Of a stretch of 64,000 nt of DNA, positions 56,631-64,000 are shown in pieces (positions within the stretch are counted from its first letter, which is position 1; each line of letters starts with the position of its first letter). The translations under genes and the position numbers were made by a program. The stretch spans positions 310,001-374,000 of the forward strand of contig NZ_FNON01000006.1 in the NCBI RefSeq assembly GCF_900107045.1, written 5' to 3'. The notes below the pieces were generated by a model. The model was not told where the DNA came from. It saw only the letters and a program-made list of their open reading frames with translations, and did not search any database. Source of the stretch: Amycolatopsis xylanica (lineage in GTDB: Bacteria; Actinomycetota; Actinomycetes; Mycobacteriales; Pseudonocardiaceae).

Positions 56631-56666
56631 ATCTTCGGGGCCGTCGTGGGTGACGGCCCCGAAGAT
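56631..56666 (-). promoter_or_regulatory. 15-bp hairpin directly before the M6 peptidase ribosome site
   Basis: ATCTTCGGGGCCGTC and GACGGCCCCGAAGAT (56631-56645 and 56652-56666) form a perfect stem with a 6-base loop that ends two bases before GTGAGGAG. It could be an mRNA-stabilising or translation-modulating hairpin, a terminator for upstream transcription, or an operator. No T-tract follows. Confidence 0.6.
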
Positions 56667-56758
56667 CACGGTAAGGAGGAGTTTCCGAGTCTCGCGCAGG
56701 CTCTAACCGCTTGCCCCACAACGAAAGTCGGTCATGCCGGACGTGTGGGGCAGGTGGT

Positions 56759-56792
56759 GCTCCCGGGATGACGCGGGAATCATCCCGGGAGC
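56759..56792 (-). terminator. Hairpin after the chitinase gene
   Basis: GCTCCCGGGATGA (56759-56771) pairs with TCATCCCGGGAGC (56780-56792), 15 bp downstream of the chitinase stop on the minus strand. No T-tract. Confidence 0.65.
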
Positions 56793-56806
56793 CGGACACC
56801 CGCGGG

Positions 56807-57883
56807 TCAGCAGGACAGGTTGCCGCCCGGGGTGGTGCCGAGGATCTGCACGAAACGTTGGTAGGCGTCGATCCGGCTCTGCACCTGGCCGGGGTTTCCG
56901 CCGTTGCATTCCAGGCTGCCGTTGATGCTGCGGATGGTCTCGCCGAAGCCGCGGCTGTTGACCATCGCGTTGTGCGGGGTCATCGTGCCGGGACCGTTCT
57001 GTGTCATCCAGTACCAGAGGCCGGTCTTCCACGCGACGGCCGAGTCGCGCTCGACCTGCCACGGGTCACCGAGCAGGTTGATGCCGAGCGCGTCGCCCGC
57101 CGCCTTGTAGTTGAAGTTCCAGCTGAGCTGGATCGGGCCTCGGCCGTAGTAAGCGGCCTGGCCGGCGGGGCAACCGTAAGACTGGCTGTAGTCGCAGTAG
57201 TGCGGGTAGTTCGACGTGTTCTGCTCGACGATGTACACCAGGCCACCGGTCTCGTGGTTGACGTTGGCGAGGAACGCCGCCGCCTCCTGCTTCTTGATCG
57301 TGTCGCTGCCGGTCTGCGCGAAGGCCGGGTACGCGCTCATCGCCGCGGTGAGACCCGCGTAGCTGTAGAAGGAATTGCGGCTCGGGAACATCTGGTTGAA
57401 CTGGGCCTCGCTCACCACGAACCCGCCGGGGTTGGTGGGCGGAGTGGTCGGCGGGGTGCCGCCGCAGGTGTACGGGTCCCAGAACCAGGTGCTGATCACC
57501 GGGTCGTAGCCGGGATTGTCGTGCTCGGCGATGTAGTAGTTGCCGTCGGTGTACTTGACGATATTGCCTGTCACATAAGACTTTCCGGCGACCCAGGCCG
57601 GGTAGTCACAGCTTCCGCCGCCACCGGGAGGGGTGGAGCCGCCGCTGCACGAGCCCTGGTCGGCCCAGACGTCGACGGTGCCGGGGATCTCGCCTTGCGT
57701 CCACCATTTCGCGGACCAGTTGTGACTGTTGTAGGAGGCCGTCATGCCGCCGGTGTAGACCTGCCCCGAACTCCAGGCCGCCACACAGCTCGCGGCGGAC
57801 GCGGAGGACATCGGGAGTACCACGGCGAGTGTCGTGGCGGCGGCGAAAGCCATCAAGGACGCGAAGACACGCTGTATCGACAC
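56807..57883 (-). CDS. Secreted GH19 chitinase with two chitin-binding modules
   Basis: A 358-residue enzyme. Signal peptide (1-31) is followed by two CBM5/12-type chitin-binding modules (about 33-79 with AAWSSGQVYTGGMTASYNSHNWSAKWWTQGE; about 92-140 with YPAWVAGKSYVTGNIVKYTDGNYYIAEHDNPG), Pro/Thr/Gly linkers, and a GH19 catalytic domain from about 155 with the acid/base pair Glu211 (NHETGG) and Glu220, and YYGRGPIQLSWNFNY. GTG at 57883 is preceded by AAAGGAG. DasR-like boxes lie upstream, as for Streptomyces chitinases. Confidence 0.96.
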   Translation of the reverse strand: MSIQRVFASLMAFAAATTLAVVLPMSSASAASCVAAWSSGQVYTGGMTASYNSHNWSAKWWTQGEIPGTVDVWADQGSCSGGSTPPGGGGSCDYPAWVAGKSYVTGNIVKYTDGNYYIAEHDNPGYDPVISTWFWDPYTCGGTPPTTPPTNPGGFVVSEAQFNQMFPSRNSFYSYAGLTAAMSAYPAFAQTGSDTIKKQEAAAFLANVNHETGGLVYIVEQNTSNYPHYCDYSQSYGCPAGQAAYYGRGPIQLSWNFNYKAAGDALGINLLGDPWQVERDSAVAWKTGLWYWMTQNGPGTMTPHNAMVNSRGFGETIRSINGSLECNGGNPGQVQSRIDAYQRFVQILGTTPGGNLSC

Positions 57884-57907
57884 CAGAGCACTCCTTTGTG
57901 CGGCAAT

Positions 57908-57935
57908 TGGTCCATACCACGTTAGGTATAGACCA
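57908..57935 (-). promoter_or_regulatory. Paired DasR-like boxes before the chitinase
   Basis: On the minus strand, TGGTCTATACCT (57935-57924) and TGGTATGGACCA (57919-57908) each resemble the DasR dre half-palindrome TGGTCTAGACCA and the 12-bp repeats of Streptomyces chitinase promoters. Together they also form an inverted repeat (AATTGGTC ... GACCAATT). Confidence 0.7.
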
Positions 57936-57994
57936 ATTTTGGGCAGGAGCGGCTCAGGTGTCGGGTTTCCGCCAGTGAGGGAGTCCGTTCGCGG

Positions 57995-59161
57995 CTACCA
58001 GGTGACCGGAAGCGCTTTCAGTGCGCGCACCGGCGTGCCTTCGTTCCAGCGCAGCTCGGATTCGTCGACGGCCAATGCCAGATCGGGGAAGCGGGTCACC
58101 ACGGCGGCGAGTGCCGTGCGCAGTTCCAGCCGGGCGAGGTGTGCGCCGAGACAGAAATGCGTGCCGTGGCCGAAGCCCAGCTGTACGGCACGGTCGGTGC
58201 GTTCGATGTTCAGCTCCGCCGGGTCGGTGAACACGCGCGGGTCGACGTTCGCGGCGCCGGTCAGCGCGATCACCGCTTCGCCCTTCTTGATGAGCCTGCC
58301 ATCGAGTTCGACGTCCTCTGTGGCCACTCGCGGCAGCGTGCTCGTCGTAAGTCGCGTGTAGCGCATCAATTCCTCGACCGCTTGCGGCATCAGTTCGGGC
58401 TTCGCGCCCACCAGCGCGAGCTGGTCCGGGTTGCGCAGCAGCGCGACGATCGAATTGCCGAGCTGATTGACCGTCGTTTCGTGGCCCGCGATGAGCAGCA
58501 TCTGCAAATTGGCCAGCAGTTCGACCTCGGTCAGCTCGGGCGCGGCGGCGAGCACCGAGGTCAGATCCGAGCCGGGGTTCGCCCGCTTTTCGGCGACGAG
58601 GCCGCTCAGGTACTCGCGGATGTCGGTCACGGCGGCGGCGATCTCCTCCGGGGTGTACGCCGTCGACGCCATCAGCTTGCGCGACCAGGCGCCGATGCGG
58701 GCGTGGTCGGCGCCGGGCATGCCGAGCAGGTCGCAGATGACCGTGATGGGCAGCGGCGCGACGAACGCGGGCACCAGGTCCGCCGGTCTGTCGCCCGCCT
58801 GGACGGCGTCGAGCAGGTCGTCGACGATCTGCTGGACCCTCGGCGCCATCGCCTCCACCATCCGCGGGCTGAACGCCGTCGCGATGAGGCGGCGAAGCTG
58901 GGCGTGCCGCGGCGGGTCGATGCTGGTCAGCACATCGGGGTCGGCCGCGCTCCGCACGATGACCGGCGCGCCGGGCCCCACCGCGGCCGCGCGGCTGAAG
59001 CGCTGATCCGAGAGCGTTTTGCGGCAGGCGTCGTGACCCAGCGCCAGCCAGATGGGTGACCCGGCGAGCTCGGCGCTGACCACGGTGGCGTCGGCCAGCA
59101 GCTTGGCACCTTCCGTCTCCTGGTGGTCACTGTGCGGAGTGGTGAACGGGAACGACACCAT
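57995..59161 (-). CDS. Cytochrome P450 (CYP105/107-like)
   Basis: A 388-residue P450 with I-helix LLIAGHETTVNQLG, ExxR in AVEELMRYTR, and heme Cys337 in FGHGTHFCLGAHLARLELR. The DPPRHAQLRRLIATAFSPR and P-x-x-R patterns are typical of soluble actinobacterial CYP105/107 enzymes that modify secondary metabolites or xenobiotics. No ferredoxin or biosynthetic gene is adjacent. ATG at 59161 follows CAGGAGACCGCC. Confidence 0.96.
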   Translation of the reverse strand: MVSFPFTTPHSDHQETEGAKLLADATVVSAELAGSPIWLALGHDACRKTLSDQRFSRAAAVGPGAPVIVRSAADPDVLTSIDPPRHAQLRRLIATAFSPRMVEAMAPRVQQIVDDLLDAVQAGDRPADLVPAFVAPLPITVICDLLGMPGADHARIGAWSRKLMASTAYTPEEIAAAVTDIREYLSGLVAEKRANPGSDLTSVLAAAPELTEVELLANLQMLLIAGHETTVNQLGNSIVALLRNPDQLALVGAKPELMPQAVEELMRYTRLTTSTLPRVATEDVELDGRLIKKGEAVIALTGAANVDPRVFTDPAELNIERTDRAVQLGFGHGTHFCLGAHLARLELRTALAAVVTRFPDLALAVDESELRWNEGTPVRALKALPVTW

Positions 59162-59396
59162 GGCGGTCTCCTGTGCGTGAAGTCGGACAGCCAGATTCGG
59201 CCCTGTCGCAGGTCAGGGGCAAGCCGCCGTCCCGGTCGCGGTGCGTACCCGGCTGGTCGCTATTCTGGGCGTCCCAGTGCGGCGGGACCCCCTGGTCTTG
59301 ACACACTGGGTAGCTTTTTCAGCATCGACGCGAAGAGGATCCCTCTTCCGGGTGAAGGCCTTCGGGCGAGCCGTTACGTTGCGGGAGGGCACTCCG

Positions 59397-59717
59397 GTGC
59401 ACAACCCAGTTCATCTGCTCATGCGATCCGCCCTGCGCGCGGTCAGTGGAGCGGCACTCGCCGCCGGGCTGCTCGTGCTGGGCGCGGGCGCGGCGAACGC
59501 GCAGGGCGCGGCCGCCGTCGAGTCCAATTCCGTCGCGTTCGGACTGCTCGGCCCGGTCGGTCTCATCGCCGTCGCGCTGGGGATCGTCGGCATGGGGCTC
59601 GGGGTGCTGCGCCAGCGCCGCAAGGCGCGCGCCGAGGCACAGGCGCAGGCCGCCACCGGCATGGCGGAGGCCGTGCTGGCCGACGAGCCGCCCTCTCGCG
59701 CGCCGCTCGCGGGCTGA
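59397..59717 (+). CDS. Small exported membrane protein
   Basis: A 106-residue protein with a signal-like segment (RSALRAVSGAALAAGLLVLGAGAANAQG, about 10-37), a second hydrophobic segment (VAFGLLGPVGLIAVALGIVGMGLGVL) and a basic, Ala/Glu-rich tail (RQRRKARAEAQAQ). The function is unknown. GTG at 59397 follows GGGAGGG. Confidence 0.7.
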   Translation: MHNPVHLLMRSALRAVSGAALAAGLLVLGAGAANAQGAAAVESNSVAFGLLGPVGLIAVALGIVGMGLGVLRQRRKARAEAQAQAATGMAEAVLADEPPSRAPLAG

Positions 59718-59801
59718 GGCTGTTTTATTCCCATGTGAGGCCAACATCCCTCACAGCGAAAACTCTTACTAGGACTTACTCCACGTCCGTAGGCTCGCGT
59801 C

Positions 59802-62327
59802 ATGGCTGACCGCGTGTTGATCACCCCGCCCGAGCCGAAGCCGACTCCCTCCGCGATGCGACGGGCACTACGCCGCGCCTCGGACGGGGTGGCCTTGGAC
59901 GTCACCGAGGCCGCCGTGCTGCTGCACGCCCGTGGTGACGACCTCGAGCAACTCCTGGCCGCCGCGGCGAAGGTCCGCGACGCGCACCTCGCCGACCAGG
60001 GCCGCAGCGGCATCGTCACGTACAGCAGCAGCGTGTTCATCCCGCTGACCAAGCTGTGCCGGGACCGATGTCATTACTGCACCTTCGTCACCGTCCCCGG
60101 CAAGCTCCACTCGATGTACCTCGAACGCGACGAGGTGCTGGAGATCGCCCGTGCCGGCGCCGCCGCCGGGTGCAAGGAGGCGCTGTTCACGCTGGGGGAC
60201 CGGCCGGAGGACCGGTGGCCCCAGGCGCGTGAGTGGCTCGACGCGCGCGGGTACGACTCCACTTTGGACTACCTGCGCTCCTGCGCGATCGCGGTGCTCG
60301 AGGAGACCGGCCTGCTGCCGCACCTGAACCCCGGCGTGATGAGCTGGGAGGAGCAGCAGCGGCTCAAGCCCGTCGCGGCGAGCATGGGGATGATGCTGGA
60401 GACCACCGCGACGCGGCTTTGGTCCGAAAAGGGCGGTCCGCACTACGGCAGCCCCGACAAGGAGCCCGCCGTCCGGCTGCGCGTGCTCGACGACGCCGGC
60501 CGCGTCGGCGTCCCGTTCACCACCGGCATCCTGCTCGGCATCGGCGAGACGCTGACCGAGCGCGCCGAGTCGCTGCACGCGATCCGCCAGCGCGCCAGGC
60601 AGTTCCGCCACATCCAGGAGATCATCGTCCAGAACTTCCGCGCGAAGCCGGACACGGCGATGCGCGACACCCCGGACGCCGACCTCCACGATCTCGCCGC
60701 GACGGTCGCGGTCGGACGGTTGCTGATGCCGCCCGGCGTCAGCGTCCAGGCGCCGCCGAACCTCGTCGGCGACGAGCACGCGCTGCTGCTGCGCGCCGGG
60801 ATCGACGACTGGGGCGGCGTCTCGCCGGTCACCCCCGACCACGTCAATCCCGAGCGCCCGTGGCCCGCTGTCGACGCGCTGCGCGCGCTGACCGCCGAGG
60901 CCGGTTTCGAACTGCGCGAGCGGCTCGCGGTGTACCCCAAGTACGTCAAGGCCGCCGAGAAGTGGCTCGACATCCGGCTCGACCCGCACATCTCCGCGCT
61001 GGCCGACGCGGACGGCCTCGCGAACGAGTCCGCGCCCGTGGTCGGCCACCGCTGGCAGGAGCCGGACGGCGGGCTGGAGACCATCGGCCGGGCCGACCTC
61101 AACACCTCGATCGACACCGAGGGCCGCACCTCCGACCGGCGTGGCGACTTCGACAGCGTCTACGGCGACTGGGACATCCTCAAGACCCAGGTCCCGTCGG
61201 CCGAGCGGCTCGACACCGACGTCCGAGAGGGCCTGCGCCTCGCCGAGAACTACCCCGGCGCGCTGCTGGAGCCCGCGCACGCGAGTGCCGCGATGGCGTT
61301 GCTGACCGCCGACGGCGCCGCGCTCGAGACGATGACCAAGCTCGCCGACGACCTGCGCGCCGACGTGGTCGGCGACGACATCACCTACGTCGTCAACCGG
61401 AACATCAACTTCTCCAACGTCTGCTACGTCGGCTGCCGGTTCTGCGCGTTCGCCCAGCGTGAGCGCGACGCCGACGCGTTCCGGCTGTCCGTCGAGGAGG
61501 TCGCGGCGCGTGCCGTCGAGGCCGCGGCGGCCGGCGCGACCGAGGTCTGCATGCAGGGCGGCATCGACCCGAAGCTGCCGGTCAGCTACTACGCCGACAT
61601 CGTCCGCGCGATCAAGGCGGCGGTGCCGGACATGCACGTCCACGCGTTCTCGCCGATGGAGATCGTGTCCGCCGCGTCGAAGGCGGGCGTCAGCGTCGAG
61701 GAGTGGCTGACCGAGCTGCGCGACGCCGGGCTCGGCTCGATCCCCGGCACGGCGGCGGAGATCCTCGACGACGAGGTCCGCTGGGTGCTCACCAAGGGCA
61801 AGCTGCCCGCGCAGACCTGGATCGACGTGGTGTCGACCGCGCACCGGCTCGGCATCCAGTCCTCGTCGACCATGATGTACGGCCACGTCGACCACCCCGG
61901 CCACTGGCTCGGGCACTTCCGGGTGCTCGGCCGGATCGCGGTCGAGACCGGCGGCTTCACCGAGTTCGTCGGCCTGCCGTTCGTGCACCACAACGCGCCG
62001 ATCTACCTGGCCGGTGTGGCGCGGCCCGGCCCGACCGTGCGTGACAACCGCGCGGTGCACGCGTTCGCGCGGCTCGCGCTGAACGGCCGTATCGACAACG
62101 TCCAGTGCTCCTGGGTCAAGCTCGGCGACGAGGGCACCGCGCAGGTGCTGCGCGGCGGCGCGAACGACATCGGCGGCACGTTGATGGAGGAGACCATCTC
62201 GCGGATGGCCGGTTCGGAGCACGGCTCCTCGCGGACCGCGGCCGAGCTGGACCACCTGGCCTCGCTCGCGGGCCGTCCCTCGCGCCAGCGCACCACCACC
62301 TACGGGCGAACTCTGGTCGCGGGCTGA
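59802..62327 (+). CDS. fbiC: FO synthase FbiC (F420 biosynthesis)
   Basis: A bifunctional radical-SAM enzyme that makes the deazaflavin chromophore FO of coenzyme F420 from tyrosine and diaminouracil. At 841 residues it is the fused form of CofG and CofH. The first radical-SAM domain has Cys86, Cys90, Cys93 (CRDRCHYC), the second Cys541, Cys545, Cys548 (CYVGCRFC). FVTVPGK, LFTLGDRPE, YGSPDKEPAVRLRVL and PFVHHNAPIYLAGVARPGPT are typical. ATG at 59802. Its presence implies F420-dependent enzymes elsewhere in the genome. A strong terminator follows. Confidence 0.97.
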   Translation: MADRVLITPPEPKPTPSAMRRALRRASDGVALDVTEAAVLLHARGDDLEQLLAAAAKVRDAHLADQGRSGIVTYSSSVFIPLTKLCRDRCHYCTFVTVPGKLHSMYLERDEVLEIARAGAAAGCKEALFTLGDRPEDRWPQAREWLDARGYDSTLDYLRSCAIAVLEETGLLPHLNPGVMSWEEQQRLKPVAASMGMMLETTATRLWSEKGGPHYGSPDKEPAVRLRVLDDAGRVGVPFTTGILLGIGETLTERAESLHAIRQRARQFRHIQEIIVQNFRAKPDTAMRDTPDADLHDLAATVAVGRLLMPPGVSVQAPPNLVGDEHALLLRAGIDDWGGVSPVTPDHVNPERPWPAVDALRALTAEAGFELRERLAVYPKYVKAAEKWLDIRLDPHISALADADGLANESAPVVGHRWQEPDGGLETIGRADLNTSIDTEGRTSDRRGDFDSVYGDWDILKTQVPSAERLDTDVREGLRLAENYPGALLEPAHASAAMALLTADGAALETMTKLADDLRADVVGDDITYVVNRNINFSNVCYVGCRFCAFAQRERDADAFRLSVEEVAARAVEAAAAGATEVCMQGGIDPKLPVSYYADIVRAIKAAVPDMHVHAFSPMEIVSAASKAGVSVEEWLTELRDAGLGSIPGTAAEILDDEVRWVLTKGKLPAQTWIDVVSTAHRLGIQSSSTMMYGHVDHPGHWLGHFRVLGRIAVETGGFTEFVGLPFVHHNAPIYLAGVARPGPTVRDNRAVHAFARLALNGRIDNVQCSWVKLGDEGTAQVLRGGANDIGGTLMEETISRMAGSEHGSSRTAAELDHLASLAGRPSRQRTTTYGRTLVAG

Positions 62328-62332
62328 GGTAC

Positions 62333-62381
62333 GGGATAAAGCGGGCTTAACTCCACCAAGGAGTAAAGCCCGCTTTATCCC
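62333..62381 (+). terminator. Terminator of fbiC
   Basis: A 22-bp stem (arms 62333-62354 and 62360-62381, one mismatch; GGGATAAAGCGGGCTT...) with loop ACCAA starts six bases after the stop, followed by GCTTTCT. Confidence 0.85.
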
Positions 62382-62424
62382 GCTTTCTAGGCACCGCGGG
62401 CGTGCGCGTGGCACGATCGTCGGC

Positions 62425-62865
<441 letters not shown>

Positions 62866-62875
62866 TGTGATCGCC

Positions 62876-63286
62876 ATGGACATCACCATCAACGCCAGCT
62901 TCCTTCCGCAGAACGACCCCGACGCCGCGCTGGGCTTCTACCGCGACATCCTCGGCTTCGAGGTCCGCAACGACGTCGACTACAAGGGACTGCACTGGAT
63001 CACGGTCGGCCCGGCCGGTCAGCCGGACACCAACATCGTGCTGTTCCCGCCGGAGGCCACCCCCGGGCTCACCGACGACGAGCGCAAGACCATCACCGAG
63101 ATGATGGCCAAGGGCACGTACGGCAGCCTCAGCCTCGCCACCAAGAACGTCGACGACGTCTTCGACCAGGTGCAGGCGGCGGGCGCCGAAGTCGTCCAGG
63201 AGCCGGTCGACCAGCCGTACGGCGTGCGCGACTGCGCCTTCCGCGACCCGGCGGGCAACCTGATCCGCATCCAGCAGCAGCCGTAA
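62876..63286 (+). CDS. VOC family (glyoxalase/bleomycin-resistance) protein
   Basis: A 136-residue protein: INASFLPQNDPDAALGFYRDILGFEVRNDVDYKGLHWITVGPA, LATKNVDDVFDQVQAAGAEVVQEPVDQPYGVRDCAFRDPAGNLIRIQQ, two paired beta-alpha-beta-beta-beta motifs. His in LHWITV and the Glu/Gln near the end may bind metal or ligand. The role could be drug binding or aldehyde/dioxygen chemistry. ATG at 62876; GTG at 62867 is possible. Confidence 0.9.
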   Translation: MDITINASFLPQNDPDAALGFYRDILGFEVRNDVDYKGLHWITVGPAGQPDTNIVLFPPEATPGLTDDERKTITEMMAKGTYGSLSLATKNVDDVFDQVQAAGAEVVQEPVDQPYGVRDCAFRDPAGNLIRIQQQP

Positions 63287-63314
63287 CCAGCCGCTCACGA
63301 CCGATGGAGAAACG

Positions 63315-64000
<686 letters not shown>

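Overview
The window is a contiguous piece of a high-GC actinobacterial chromosome. The bias toward G or C at third codon positions, the frequent GTG starts, the F420 gene fbiC, and perM, imuA'-imuB-dnaE2 and LexA boxes of the TCGAAC-N4-GTTCGA type all point to this. The gene order from about 0.9 to 16.4 kb follows Mycobacterium tuberculosis Rv0948c-Rv0957: chorismate mutase, uvrD1, M23 peptidase, sucC, sucD, 34-kDa antigen family, perM, purN, purH. The two P450s, a secreted chitinase and peptidase, and an A-T-TE synthetase suggest a Pseudonocardiaceae-type genus such as Amycolatopsis. The genus is an inference; no marker gene here settles it. There are no rRNA, tRNA, insertion sequence or CRISPR loci.

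Layout. 0.4-17 kb is a conserved housekeeping block: chorismate mutase behind a Phe/Tyr-codon attenuator, PcrA/UvrD helicase, GNAT enzyme, M23 peptidase, succinyl-CoA ligase, PerM and late purine synthesis. 17-24 kb is accessory: two related membrane-anchored proteins, a P450, DUF4291, a BldC/MerR-like regulator with an alpha/beta hydrolase and DUF4180, an erythromycin-esterase-like enzyme and a secreted HAF-repeat protein. 24-29.8 kb is the SOS mutagenesis operon imuA'-imuB-(35-aa ORF)-dnaE2 behind a perfect LexA box. 29.9-36 kb holds an A-T-TE mono-module synthetase, a hydrolase lacking its serine, a MocR regulator diverging from a DJ-1/PfpI gene, and a VOC protein.

36.0-37.8 kb is the most interesting locus: a retron-like unit with an ncRNA bounded by a perfect 15-bp a1/a2 repeat, a retron-type reverse transcriptase, and a pentapeptide-repeat protein whose start codon overlaps the RT stop. 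A strong bidirectional terminator separates it from a TNT (NAD glycohydrolase) toxin-domain protein. 40-50 kb has folD-DUF3017, two MFS exporters around an ArsR regulator with four tandem 17-bp operator units, a 14- to 16-unit 21-bp tandem array, a SpoU methyltransferase behind an overlapping 13-codon ORF, and small conserved proteins. 50-64 kb has icd, xthA, a secreted M6 peptidase, a GH19 chitinase with DasR-like boxes, a second P450, fbiC, and an AraC-VOC-UvrA-like run cut by the window end.

Three kinds of structure are not explained by genes. First, a dispersed family of long intergenic hairpins recurs at gene 3' ends, one copy with compensatory arm changes. Second, there is a second perfect SOS box with no clear target at 5.15 kb. 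Third, several regulators have perfect palindromes or tandem operators at their promoters.
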